Shown here in pieces: positions 51,322 through 60,032 of a DNA stretch of 64,000 bases. Position numbers and translations under genes: made by a program. The DNA comes from Alphaproteobacteria bacterium (GTDB taxonomy: Bacteria; Pseudomonadota; Alphaproteobacteria; CAAGCB01; CAG-977). Positions within the stretch are counted from its first letter, which is position 1. Every line of letters starts with the position of its first letter. The stretch covers positions 9,773 to 73,772 of the forward strand of contig CAAGEK010000064.1 of the NCBI GenBank assembly GCA_900768845.1, in the 5' to 3' direction. The notes under the pieces are model-generated. The model saw nothing but the letters and a program-made list of their open reading frames with translations, made no database searches and was not told where the DNA came from.

Positions 51322-52794
51322 TCACTTTCCGTTTTCAGAGGTGGTTTGTGTTCGGGGAAGGGGGTGTTCAGAAGTTTTCAAAACCGTTTTCCGTCCGTCC
51401 GGTTTTCCGGTTTCTCTTTTCTTTTTAACGGGTTGTTTCCCGCCCGAGGTAGGCGCATCCGTACCTGCGGGAGTGGCGGAGGGCTGTGCCTGCGCCGGTT
51501 GTTTTCCGCCCGAGGAAGACGCGTCCGTACCTGCGGAACCGGCGGAGGGCTGTGTCTGCGCCGGCAGTTTCCCGCCCGAGGAAGGCGCGACCGTACCTGC
51601 GGAACCGGCGGAAGGCTGTGTCTGCGCCGGTTGTTTTCCGCCCGAGGAGGACGCGTCCGTACCTGCGGAACCGGCGGAAGGCTGTGTCTGCGCCGGTTGT
51701 TTCCCGCCCGAGGAAGGCGCGTCCGTTCCGGAGTTCGCCGTCGGATCGGATGCATTTCCGGCTTTCGTCGGAACGGTGGCGTCCGTTCCCTTCACGGTGT
51801 TTTTCACATTTTTTACGGCGTCGCGTTCCGAAACGGCTTGCTTTCCGGCGGAAACGTCCGATTTTGCGTCCGGAAGCTTGTTTTGTCCTTTTTTATTTTC
51901 GGCTTTTTTCGCTTCCTGTCGTTTGGAAGGGGCTTTTTTTCGGGCTCTTTTTGATGTTTCCGTTACGGGAGCGGAACAAAATTCCGATGAATTGTGCATG
52001 AAAGCCTGCGGATCCACCCGTTTGTTTTTCCACATGACCGTCCAATGCAAATGAGGACCCGTCGCACGTCCCGTCATGCCGACCAACCCGATTTTATCGC
52101 CTTTTTTCAGCTTTTGCCCTTCTTTGACCAAGATTTTGCTCATATGGACATAACTGGTCGTCAGGTCGTTCCCGTGCGCCAGCAATACGGTTTTTCCGGT
52201 CAACAGCATATCTTCGTGCGCCAGCAATACCGTTCCGTCGGCGGGGGCGCGAATCGCCGTTCCCGTTTTTGCCGCAATATCCAAAGCGTTATGCGCGCCG
52301 CCCGCAATGCCGTTAAAAATGCGCTGACTGCCGTAAACGCCTGAAATCCGCCCTTTTACGGGAACGGAAAAACAAAGGGGAACGGGGCGGAGGGCTTTTT
52401 TGCCGCGTGCTTTTGCGATTAATGCGTTTTCATCCGCGATGCGTTTTTGTTCAACCGGATTCGGCGTCACCGTGTTTTGCGGAACGCCGTCAACGCGTTG
52501 GATGTTCCATTTGCGCGGCCTGATTTTTAAAACTTTCCTGATTTTGGCTTTTTTCCGTTCGGCTGTCAGAACCAGCTTTCCCGTATCGTCGCGTCCGATG
52601 CCGAATACGAACCAACCGTCCTTGCGCACGGCGATTTTTTCCCCGTTCAACCGTACCGTTGCACCTGGGGTCGCATACCCGAATATCAATTCCCCCTGTC
52701 TGGGCTGTCCGTGCAAAAACAACACGGGCGGTTCCGCCTTGACGGAACAGGCGGCCGATAAAAACAGGCCAAGCATAACCAAAAAACGAATCAT
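51322..52794 (-). CDS. M23-family peptidase (LytM-type) with repeat tail
   Basis: Exported zinc peptidase probably acting on peptidoglycan crosslinks. The 490-residue protein has a signal peptide (cut after VKA, 20), an N-terminal beta domain (GQPRQGELIFGYATPGATV, about 25-80), and an M23 domain with GVYGSQRIFNG, zinc ligands His168 and Asp172 (HNALD), His217 and HLH 248-250. The catalytic set is complete, so activity is expected. The tail from about 280 is basic, then holds over four 22-residue Ser/Gly/Gln/Pro repeats. Overlaps xseA by 4 bases. Confidence 0.88.
   Translation of the reverse strand: MIRFLVMLGLFLSAACSVKAEPPVLFLHGQPRQGELIFGYATPGATVRLNGEKIAVRKDGWFVFGIGRDDTGKLVLTAERKKAKIRKVLKIRPRKWNIQRVDGVPQNTVTPNPVEQKRIADENALIAKARGKKALRPVPLCFSVPVKGRISGVYGSQRIFNGIAGGAHNALDIAAKTGTAIRAPADGTVLLAHEDMLLTGKTVLLAHGNDLTTSYVHMSKILVKEGQKLKKGDKIGLVGMTGRATGPHLHWTVMWKNKRVDPQAFMHNSSEFCSAPVTETSKRARKKAPSKRQEAKKAENKKGQNKLPDAKSDVSAGKQAVSERDAVKNVKNTVKGTDATVPTKAGNASDPTANSGTDAPSSGGKQPAQTQPSAGSAGTDASSSGGKQPAQTQPSAGSAGTVAPSSGGKLPAQTQPSAGSAGTDASSSGGKQPAQAQPSATPAGTDAPTSGGKQPVKKKRETGKPDGRKTVLKTSEHPLPRTQTTSENGK
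51430..51740 (-). repeat. 66-bp tandem repeats in the M23 peptidase gene
   Basis: About 4.5 copies with an exact 66-base period (the marker CCCGAGG recurs at 51443, 51509, 51575, 51641 and 51707). Each encodes 22 residues of the type GTDASSSGGKQPAQTQPSAG. As the unit is a multiple of three, copy changes would alter tail length without frameshift. Confidence 0.85.
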
Positions 52795-54287
52795 AACAGC
52801 GTTCCCTGTTTGTCGTTGTCCGCCGTTTTTGCGGGGCGCGCCCGTTTTTGCGGCGTTTTTTGCGCTGACGCTGTTGTAACAGAAACGGAGCCGTCTGCAA
52901 ATTTTAAATTCAAATCCGGATGTTTCGCCGCGCTTTTCGCCGATACGACGGGCTTTCCCCCGTCATCCAAAACCAAAGCGAATCCCCTGTCTAAAATGCG
53001 TTCGTAGGAAAAGCTTTCCAACAGACGTGCGGCCGTTTCGAAACGGGCGGCGGCGTCCGACACGGCGGCGGCGGCCGACGTGTTCAGCGGTTGGGCGAAA
53101 CGCAACAGGGCGTTTTGAGCGTTCGCCAGCATTAAATCGGGGCGGATTAGGCGGGAAACCAGCACTTTCAGAGCGGATTCCCCGGCTTTGAAAAAAACGG
53201 CGGCGGCATTTTGCAAACGTTCCGTCCTGTCGTCAAGTTTTTGAGCGTATTCGTCCGTGATTTGTTCCAACGGCGGCAATCCCCGCCTCAGCCCCGTCAG
53301 GATGTTCCGTTTTTCCGACAACAATCTGGAAACGGCGACGTAAGCTCTGGAGTTTTGAGCCGTCAGTCCGGCAATCAGTTCCGAACGGACGGGAACGGCC
53401 TTTTCCGCCGCGCCCGTCGGAGTGGGAGCCCTTAAATCGGAAGCGTAATCGATCAGTGTCGTGTCCGTTTCGTGTCCGACGGCCGAAATGACGGGAATAT
53501 CGGATGCGGCGACGGCGCGGACGACGATTTCTTCGTTAAACGCCCACAAATCTTCCAAACTGCCGCCGCCGCGTGCGACGATCAATACGTCCGGACGGGG
53601 GATTTTTCCGTCGGGGGAGTCTTTGCCTCCGCTGGGGATGGCGTTGAAACCCCTGACGGCCGCGGCAACCTGAGCGGCGGCGTCTTCGCCCTGAACGACA
53701 CAGGGCCATAACAGGACGCGGCGGGGGAAACGGTCGTTCAAGCGGTGCATGATGTCACGGATGACGGCTCCGGTCGGAGAAGTGACGACCCCGATGACGT
53801 CGGGCAGAAAGGGAATCTTTTTTTTGCGTTCCGGTGCGAACAGCCCTTCGGATTCCAGTTTTTTGCGCCGCTCTTCCAGCAACTTCAACAACGCGCCTTC
53901 GCCCGCGGCTTCCATCGTTTCGACGACCATCTGATATTTCGACCGTCCGGGATAGGTTGTTATCCTGCCCGTGCAAACGACTTCCAATCCGTCTTCGGGG
54001 ACGACGGACAACCGCGACGCACCGCCGCGCCAACATACGCCGTCCAAAACGGATTCCTCGTCTTTGAGGGCGAAATACATATGCCCCGACGCGGCCTTTT
54101 TAAACCCCGATATTTCCCCGCGCACCCTGACGGATGAAAAACCGTTTTCAACCGTGCTTTTCAAAGCGTAAGACAGTTCCGAAACCGTCATCGGTTCGTC
54201 TTTTCGCTTTTCGGGGGCTTCCCGAAAAAGCTCCGGCGAATCGGCTTTTAATTCCAAAATGTCGGCGAACAACGGTTGACGGGTCAT
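52791..54287 (-). CDS. xseA: Exodeoxyribonuclease VII large subunit
   Basis: Catalytic subunit of the single-strand-specific exonuclease VII. ATG at 54287 has GGAG 8 bases upstream and overlaps the tadA stop. The 498-residue protein has the N-terminal OB fold (FSSVRVRGEISGFKKAASGHMYFALKDE), the catalytic domain with IGVVTSPTGAVIRDI, ARGGGSLEDLWAFNEE and SAVGHETDTTLIDYASDLRAPTPTGAAE, and a C-terminal coiled coil. xseB is not in the window. Confidence 0.95.
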   Translation of the reverse strand: MTRQPLFADILELKADSPELFREAPEKRKDEPMTVSELSYALKSTVENGFSSVRVRGEISGFKKAASGHMYFALKDEESVLDGVCWRGGASRLSVVPEDGLEVVCTGRITTYPGRSKYQMVVETMEAAGEGALLKLLEERRKKLESEGLFAPERKKKIPFLPDVIGVVTSPTGAVIRDIMHRLNDRFPRRVLLWPCVVQGEDAAAQVAAAVRGFNAIPSGGKDSPDGKIPRPDVLIVARGGGSLEDLWAFNEEIVVRAVAASDIPVISAVGHETDTTLIDYASDLRAPTPTGAAEKAVPVRSELIAGLTAQNSRAYVAVSRLLSEKRNILTGLRRGLPPLEQITDEYAQKLDDRTERLQNAAAVFFKAGESALKVLVSRLIRPDLMLANAQNALLRFAQPLNTSAAAAVSDAAARFETAARLLESFSYERILDRGFALVLDDGGKPVVSAKSAAKHPDLNLKFADGSVSVTTASAQKTPQKRARPAKTADNDKQGTLL

Positions 54288-54760
54288 CTTTTTTCTCCGT
54301 TTTTGCGCAAGGCTCTGAAAAAACTTTCCAACAAACGGGCGTTTTGCGTTTCCGCAATGCCTCCGTAAACTTCGGGCGTGTACAAACGGGTCGGCGCGTC
54401 GTAAAGCCTGCATCCGTGTTCCACGGCTCCGCCTTTGACGTCATAAGCCCCGAAATACAGGCGGCGCAGTCGGGCGAAAGATATGGCGGCGGCGCACATC
54501 GGGCACGGTTCCAACGTCGCGTAAATGTCCAAACCGCTCAAACGGGGCGATCCCGTTTTCCGGCAGGCTTCGCGTATGGCCAAAATCTCCGCATGGGCGC
54601 ACGGATCGTTGTCTTGTTCCGTGCGATTCGACGCAACGGCGACAATGCGCTCCGTTTCGGGGGCGAAAACAACGGCGGCGACGGGAATTTCCCCTCGTCC
54701 GCCCGCCTTTTGCGCTTCGGTGAAAGCCGTCGCGACAACCGTTTCCAAAAAGCTTTTCAT
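54284..54760 (-). CDS. tadA: tRNA-specific adenosine deaminase TadA
   Basis: Converts A34 to inosine in tRNA-Arg(ACG). ATG at 54760 gives MKSFLETVV; the longer frame from 54796 has no support. The 158-residue protein has the zinc and catalytic motifs CAHAEILAI (His56, Glu58) and EPCPMCAAAI (Cys86, Cys89), plus GAYDVKGGAVEHG. TadA rather than a guanine or cytosine deaminase is favoured by length and by the region after the zinc site. Confidence 0.9.
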   Translation of the reverse strand: MKSFLETVVATAFTEAQKAGGRGEIPVAAVVFAPETERIVAVASNRTEQDNDPCAHAEILAIREACRKTGSPRLSGLDIYATLEPCPMCAAAISFARLRRLYFGAYDVKGGAVEHGCRLYDAPTRLYTPEVYGGIAETQNARLLESFFRALRKNGEKR

Positions 54761-54933
54761 AACGTTTACAGTGTCGCCGTACCGTCCGGATGTCAAGCAA
54801 AAGCATCTTTTTACGGCTTTGCCGGCGCGTAAAAATCCGCAAATGTGAAAAAAATCGTAAAGACGACAAGGTATATAATGATTTTTTGATTTTTTGGCTT
54901 TATATTAAATGCGATTCAAAACAGGGGATGAGT

Positions 54934-56097
54934 ATGCCTGCACAGGTGGCGATTGACAATAATACGGTTTATAAACTCGGCGGGTTTCGGGTCGACCGCG
55001 ATATTGTGCGTTATATCCGCGAAGCCAGCGATTTAAGCGGCGTCAGCTTTGATTATATGCTGGCGAAGGCCGGTCATGAAAGCCGTTTCGATGCGGACGC
55101 CGCCGCCGCAAAATCCAGTGCGGAAGGCATTTACCAGTTCACGTCCGATACATGGTTGCAACAAATGAAATTGCACGGCGCAAAGTACGGCTATGCGAAG
55201 CTGGCGGGGAAGATCTACCGCGACGGCCGCGGGCGGTATCGCGTCAATGACAAAAACGTGCGTGAAGAAATCCTTTCCCTGCGCCGTTCGCCGCGAATCG
55301 CCTCTTTGCTGGCGGCGGAATTTGCAAAAAGCAACAAAAAGATTTTACAGGATCAGGTCGGCGGGGAAATTACGCCCGCGGATTTGTATCTGGCTCATTT
55401 TATGGGACCTTCGGGGGCGGTGATGCTGTTGCGCGCCGACAAATTCACACCGCACAAGCTGGCGGCGGATCTGTTTCCCGATGCGGCGATGGCGAATCCT
55501 CCCATTTTTTATAATGAAAGAAACAAAATGCGCACGGTGCGTCAGGTGCGCAATGTTTTGTCCGCAATTTTCCAAGATAAAATCGAACGCTTCGCCGTTT
55601 TGCCCAAATCGTTGAAAACATGGTTGGACGCCCAGTCGAAAACGGCGACCGCCGACAGGAAACAAGCCGTCGTCGTTCAGGCTCCCGTGTTAAGGATGGA
55701 AGCGGGGCTGTCCGTTTCTCCGCCCCCGATGCCGAAGCTGGTTGAAACTTTGCAAATGGCGAAAATACTGCCGGGCGAAGGGATGAATTTGGATGACGAT
55801 GCGTTGATGGAAAGCCTGAAAACAAAAATGGAAATGAAGGCGGCTTCGGGTGAAAACGATACCGTTTCCGCCGATTTCCTGCCGGTTCGCCGCGCAGAAT
55901 ATGATATGGCGGGCGTCACGGGGTTGGAAGCCGATATGCCTTCGTCCGTCCGTCCGGTCTATACGGCGCGTTCGGCGGTCTGGTTTGAATCCGACGATTA
56001 TCCCCTGACGTCGGCTTTGCCCGTCCAGATGACGGCACAATCTTCTTTGAAAGCCCTCTTTGATTCCAAACGAAAAGAAAACACGGATGAACTCTGA
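54934..56097 (+). CDS. SLT-type lytic transglycosylase-like protein
   Basis: A 387-residue protein whose first 200 residues match a lysozyme-like SLT domain: YMLAKAGHESRFDADA with the catalytic Glu49, GIYQFTSDTWL, and LAHFMGPSGAVMLL, which is typical of the branch. ATG at 54934 is chosen because AGGGG abuts the ATG at 54928 but is 6 bases from 54934. There is no signal peptide, so export must use another route or the enzyme acts after release (as some phage or injected enzymes do). The tail (about 225-387) is low in order. Its end overlaps the next gene by 11 bases. Confidence 0.75.
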   Translation: MPAQVAIDNNTVYKLGGFRVDRDIVRYIREASDLSGVSFDYMLAKAGHESRFDADAAAAKSSAEGIYQFTSDTWLQQMKLHGAKYGYAKLAGKIYRDGRGRYRVNDKNVREEILSLRRSPRIASLLAAEFAKSNKKILQDQVGGEITPADLYLAHFMGPSGAVMLLRADKFTPHKLAADLFPDAAMANPPIFYNERNKMRTVRQVRNVLSAIFQDKIERFAVLPKSLKTWLDAQSKTATADRKQAVVVQAPVLRMEAGLSVSPPPMPKLVETLQMAKILPGEGMNLDDDALMESLKTKMEMKAASGENDTVSADFLPVRRAEYDMAGVTGLEADMPSSVRPVYTARSAVWFESDDYPLTSALPVQMTAQSSLKALFDSKRKENTDEL

Positions 56098-56860
56098 TCA
56101 AAATAAAGGCGAGAGAATTGCCAAAGTCATTGCGCGTGCGGGAATCTGTTCCAGACGTGATGCGGAACGTTATATCGGCGACGGACGGGTCAGTGTCAAC
56201 GGAACGGTTTTAACGTCGCCCGCTTGTCTGGTTTCCGCACGGGACGATATTCGCGTGGACGGAAAGCCTTTGCCCGCCAAAGAACAAACGCGTGTGTGGC
56301 GTTATCATAAACCTGCGGGACTGGTGACCAGTCACAAAGATCCCGAAGGGCGCAAAACCGTGTTTGACAATTTGCCGCAGGGGTTGCCGCGTGTCATTTC
56401 CATCGGCCGGCTTGATTTGAATTCGGAAGGGTTGCTTTTGCTGACGAACGACGGAGCTTTCGCCCGTGCGATGGAGCATCCTTCGACGGGGTGGGTGCGC
56501 CGTTACCGTGTCAGGATTCATGGCAGGATGACGCCGGAAATCGTTAAAAAACTGGCGGACGGCGTTTGTATCGAAGGCGTCCGTTATGCCGGCGCGCAAG
56601 TCGTCATCGATAAGGAGCAGGGAACCAATTGCTGGTTGACCGTTTCGTTGAAAGAAGGCAAAAACCGTGAAATCCGCCGTTTGATGGAGTTTTTCGGGTT
56701 TCAGGTGACGCGCTTGATCCGCATTGCTTACGGTCCTTTCCAGTTGGGATCCTTGGCCGAGGGGGAAGCGGACGAAATTACCGGCAAGGCTTTGCAAGAA
56801 CAGCTGGGCGGTAAAATAGAGCTGAATTTGCCGAAACACAGGCATCCGAAAAAAGTATAA
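56087..56860 (+). CDS. RsuA/RluB-family pseudouridine synthase
   Basis: rRNA pseudouridine synthase. ATG at 56087 lies inside the preceding gene. The 257-residue protein has an N-terminal S4 domain (ERIAKVIARAGICSRRDAERYIGDGRVSVNG), then the RsuA-type catalytic domain with ISIGRLDLNSEGLLLLTND (catalytic Asp110), and KEGKNREIRRLMEFFGFQVTRLIRIAYGP. Length and sequence favour RluB (23S) over RsuA, but the target is not certain. Confidence 0.9.
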   Translation: MNSDQNKGERIAKVIARAGICSRRDAERYIGDGRVSVNGTVLTSPACLVSARDDIRVDGKPLPAKEQTRVWRYHKPAGLVTSHKDPEGRKTVFDNLPQGLPRVISIGRLDLNSEGLLLLTNDGAFARAMEHPSTGWVRRYRVRIHGRMTPEIVKKLADGVCIEGVRYAGAQVVIDKEQGTNCWLTVSLKEGKNREIRRLMEFFGFQVTRLIRIAYGPFQLGSLAEGEADEITGKALQEQLGGKIELNLPKHRHPKKV

Positions 56861-56866
56861 TACCTA

Positions 56867-58000
56867 TCATATCTTGTTTATAATATATTGTAAATATTCA
56901 CTGTATCTTTGAAAAATTATATTTTTTATATATTGTTTCATATATAAATAATCGGGTTCTTCGTTATCATCGACAGGAAGCATGATGTATTGTTTTTTCA
57001 TTCTTTCCTCATTAAATTTATACCCGTAGCTGTATTTTTCTTTTTGTTGAGCGATTATATTGGATAAAAACAGTAAAATTTCTGAATCATCAGTATGATT
57101 CATTAAGTGAAAACGTTTTACATCATCGCTGAAAATACAGCCGTACGGATGATAAAAAGAGTTTCCTACGCTTCCATTATAATTTACTCCTAATACATTT
57201 TTATCGTATGAAGCATTTGTTTTTGATACAAAATAAGTGATTCCATTATTAGATACGGAAGCTCCGGCAAAAGGAATTTTACCTTCAATCATATTATGCT
57301 TTGTCAGGCGTTTTCCTGAGAAAATTTTAAATATTTCTTTAATAAAAAATGCCTTCCATTTTTTATTATGAAGAGGTATAATTGTTCTGTTCTGTTCTGT
57401 TCTGTTCTGTTCTGTTCTGTTCTGTTCTGTTCTGTTCTGTTCTGTTCTGTTCTGTTCTGTTCTGTTCTGTTCCAGCTTTTTCCTTGCATAAGCAATATAG
57501 TCTCTTCGCTTCCTATGCATTATTTCTTTTATATAATCTTCCATAAATTGATAATCAGGCCTGTTTTGTATGTTAACAGGCAATAAAATACTTTTTGATG
57601 GTAAATCCTTGCTTGAAAGTTGATTGCCATACGATGAACTTTTTGTATTATTTTTCAAACAGGATAAGATAAACAATGCAATATTTTCATTCAATTCAAA
57701 ATCTTTTAATTGTAGGCAATGAACTTTCATATCTAAACTTGCCGTATATTTATGATAAAAACAGTCTCCTAAAAAAGACACACTTATAAAATTTTTATAG
57801 CATCTATAATTTTTATGTGTACTCTCCCAATAATTATCTATCCCATTATTCATAGATGTTACTGTAATGCGAGGAGTATATCCTGTTTTTAAATTATCTT
57901 TATTAACATATGCTCCTGTTGGTACTTGACGCTTATTTATATCTAAGATAAATAAATCACTAATTTTAAATTCTTTCCACGCCCTATCTGTCAACTTCAT
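56867..58000 (-). CDS. Restriction-modification specificity subunit (HsdS / BcgI-B-like) with pentanucleotide repeat tract
   Basis: DNA-recognition subunit with two target-recognition domains. ATG at 58000 follows GAGGAG by 8 bases and overlaps the upstream stop. In 377 residues: TRD1 (about 5-170; RAWKEFKISDLF), a linker of six EQNRT copies at 177-206, and TRD2 (about 208-377; KKWKAFFIKEIFKIFSGKRL), with similar ends (PVNIQNRPDYQFMEDYIKEI and PVDDNEEPDYLYMKQYIKNI). The linker is coded by 18 perfect 5-bp units; loss or gain of units not divisible by three would shift frame and remove TRD2. Strongly AT-rich versus neighbours, so probably acquired. Confidence 0.88.
   Translation of the reverse strand: MKLTDRAWKEFKISDLFILDINKRQVPTGAYVNKDNLKTGYTPRITVTSMNNGIDNYWESTHKNYRCYKNFISVSFLGDCFYHKYTASLDMKVHCLQLKDFELNENIALFILSCLKNNTKSSSYGNQLSSKDLPSKSILLPVNIQNRPDYQFMEDYIKEIMHRKRRDYIAYARKKLEQNRTEQNRTEQNRTEQNRTEQNRTEQNRTIIPLHNKKWKAFFIKEIFKIFSGKRLTKHNMIEGKIPFAGASVSNNGITYFVSKTNASYDKNVLGVNYNGSVGNSFYHPYGCIFSDDVKRFHLMNHTDDSEILLFLSNIIAQQKEKYSYGYKFNEERMKKQYIMLPVDDNEEPDYLYMKQYIKNIIFQRYSEYLQYIINKI
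57383..57472 (-). repeat. 18 perfect copies of the pentanucleotide GAACA (TGTTC on the plus strand)
   Basis: Ninety bases of exact tandem 5-mers inside the specificity gene, coding residues 177-206. Because 5 and 3 share no factor, all frames of the tract read the same five codons and contain no stop; a one-unit change moves the downstream frame. In one of the shifted frames translation ends about 25 codons later (stop near 57304). Confidence 0.97.
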
Positions 58001-59894
58001 CGAAATTCTCCTCAAACAGGTATTTACGTCCTTGCATTATCATTGAAAATTCAAACGATAAATAATCTCCGACTGTTTTTTTAAAATCCGTATCGGTCGG
58101 GATTTCATCATTAAAATAATAAAAACTGTGTAACCACTCATCTGTATCTTCAACAGTAGTTTTGACACAGAATTTTGTATCTGTTTCTATCCTGTCAAAC
58201 CATACATCTAATAAATGTTGTGTTTTATCTTTTGCAGATTCCGTTTCTAATAGACCGATATGCGGAGCAACCTTATATCCATCATCTTCAAAATTAATAA
58301 ACTTGCAAATATGCTCTTTTCTATGTGGTTTTCCAGCTGTAAATATAGCAATACAAGGCATTGTACCAACACCATAAAAGGTATCTTTATTTAAAGTTAT
58401 TACGCCCTCTAATGTGTGGTGCTTTAATATATTTTCTTTAGTCGCTTGATCTTCCTTAGATTTTCCAGTCATTGTCGATTGCGGAACAATGACTGCGCAT
58501 CTTCCGCCGACTAGAAGTGAATCTAATAAATGTTCTATAAATCGTATTTCAGATAAATTTTTATCTTTTTTACCTTGACTATAAGGCGGATTCATCATTC
58601 CTATATTGCATTCTTTTAATTGTAATTTTTTAGGATCTTGCTTTAAAAAGTCTTCGCATAATAAATTGCTTTTGCCATCACCTCTTAATATCATATTGGT
58701 TGTTGCAATAGCAAACATATAGGGTTGTAACTCAAAGCCATGTAATTGTTTTTCTCGGATATGCTCTTTTTGGTTTACATTAGTTGCTTTATTAAGCATA
58801 TTATGCATTGCGGCGATCAAAAAGCCTGCGGTTCCGCAACACGGGTCTAAAACACAATCATTTACCTGTATATCTAACAAGTCACAAAATAATTGTGTGA
58901 TATGTTTCGGAGTTAAAACAATACCCAATGATTGTCCGTTGCCACCACTATAACTCATAAATTCGCCATAAAAACGTCCGATATAGTCCTCGGCTGAACA
59001 ACGATATTTTATACATTTATAAATTTTTTCATATAAAAACTCGGTAAAATGTTTAAGCGGTGTTTTACCTAATTTTTCATTTACTTCATTTAATTTCACG
59101 GTATCTTTTATTATAGAAAATTGAGATAATATCTTATCTCTTTTTACGTCCGGAGACACTCTCACTCGCTTTAGATTATCTTGTATGGCATCATATATTT
59201 TTTGACCGTCAGTTTTAACGCTATCGCCTTTTAAGCTATTAATAGAAAAATTATCTTGTTCTATTTCATCTAATGCTAGTAGTATTCCTGATACAACGAG
59301 CGGTTTATCAGTATCTTTCAAGTTTCCATAATTCCTTAAATCTTTGTGTAATTCCGAAGCGTCTTTGAGTATTTCAGCTGTTTCTTTTTCTGTGTTTGTA
59401 TTTTCTTTTAATATCTCATGTATGTAATAACTATTTATATTATCTTTATTGAAGTTAATAAAAGATTCAACCTCGGGAAGTTCTCTGTAATATTCTGTGT
59501 TGTCGACAAAAATTGGAGTTATTTTATGGCGTTTATTACCACCGGATACACCAAAAGCGATGATTTTTTTATAGGAAGTATGTTTCGATAAATGTTTAGC
59601 ATAAAATAATGCCCCATTTACAGCATAATCCTTAATGGATTGCACATCCTGACAAATAACATCGCCATCTTTTTTAATATGTTTGCTTAAATCTGCTTTA
59701 TCTTCAACGACTAATAAAAAGTCTTTTACTACTCCAGTATATTCGGGAAATCCTATTTTCCCGGTTCCTCTTTTGGAAGCGGTTTTTAAAGCTTCATTGA
59801 TTTCTTTGATTAATGAACCCTGCGGATCTAATTTAAGATTCGCCTTGCTCAGTAATTCATAAACCCATAGGTCGGTTTGTGCTTCTTTCGCCAT
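57984..59894 (-). CDS. Fused nuclease-methyltransferase subunit, probable BcgI-A-like type IIB enzyme
   Basis: A 636-residue protein with an N-terminal region carrying a PD-(D/E)xK-like set (Glu51, Asp58, Glu64-x-Lys66 in KDFLLVVEDKADLSK) and an N6-adenine methyltransferase with SAM motif LDPCCGTAGF (about 350) and NPPY (about 434), set before TAGKPHRKEHICKFINFEDDG. Nuclease plus methylase in one chain with a separate specificity subunit, and the size (636 and 377 residues), fit the BcgI type IIB pattern, in which no HsdR is needed; none is seen. A lone type I HsdM with an odd N-terminus is the alternative. AT-rich and overlaps the specificity gene by 17 bases. Confidence 0.78.
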   Translation of the reverse strand: MAKEAQTDLWVYELLSKANLKLDPQGSLIKEINEALKTASKRGTGKIGFPEYTGVVKDFLLVVEDKADLSKHIKKDGDVICQDVQSIKDYAVNGALFYAKHLSKHTSYKKIIAFGVSGGNKRHKITPIFVDNTEYYRELPEVESFINFNKDNINSYYIHEILKENTNTEKETAEILKDASELHKDLRNYGNLKDTDKPLVVSGILLALDEIEQDNFSINSLKGDSVKTDGQKIYDAIQDNLKRVRVSPDVKRDKILSQFSIIKDTVKLNEVNEKLGKTPLKHFTEFLYEKIYKCIKYRCSAEDYIGRFYGEFMSYSGGNGQSLGIVLTPKHITQLFCDLLDIQVNDCVLDPCCGTAGFLIAAMHNMLNKATNVNQKEHIREKQLHGFELQPYMFAIATTNMILRGDGKSNLLCEDFLKQDPKKLQLKECNIGMMNPPYSQGKKDKNLSEIRFIEHLLDSLLVGGRCAVIVPQSTMTGKSKEDQATKENILKHHTLEGVITLNKDTFYGVGTMPCIAIFTAGKPHRKEHICKFINFEDDGYKVAPHIGLLETESAKDKTQHLLDVWFDRIETDTKFCVKTTVEDTDEWLHSFYYFNDEIPTDTDFKKTVGDYLSFEFSMIMQGRKYLFEENFDEVDR

Positions 59895-59970
59895 ATGACA
59901 CTACCAGATGATGTTTCTAATTTAATGATCAATGATAAGTTAAAATTTTTTTTTGTATACTGAAATATAT

Positions 59971-59998
59971 CAAAAAAAGGGAGGCCGTAAAGCCTCCC
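59971..59998 (-). terminator. Intrinsic terminator of the small repeat-protein gene
   Basis: A 7-bp stem GGGAGGC / GCCTCCC with a 6-base loop; on the minus strand it is followed by seven T. It separates the 60033 gene from the restriction module downstream. Confidence 0.85.
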
Positions 59999-60032
59999 GC
60001 AGAGTTTTGGGGAAAATAAAAATGAAAACAAC

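Noticed and set aside
51341..52054. Plus-strand frames opposite the M23 peptidase repeats
   Set aside because: Mirror translations of the 66-bp repeats and GC-rich codons of a real gene with clear motifs and start on the minus strand.
57383..57472. EQNRT repeats as N-glycosylation sequons (NRT)
   Set aside because: The sequon is a by-product of the 5-bp DNA repeat in a cytoplasmic DNA-binding protein of a bacterium.
56867..59894. Insertion sequence or integrase borders around the R-M module
   Set aside because: No transposase, tRNA-linked attachment site or terminal repeats could be seen at either edge, though the composition suggests transfer.
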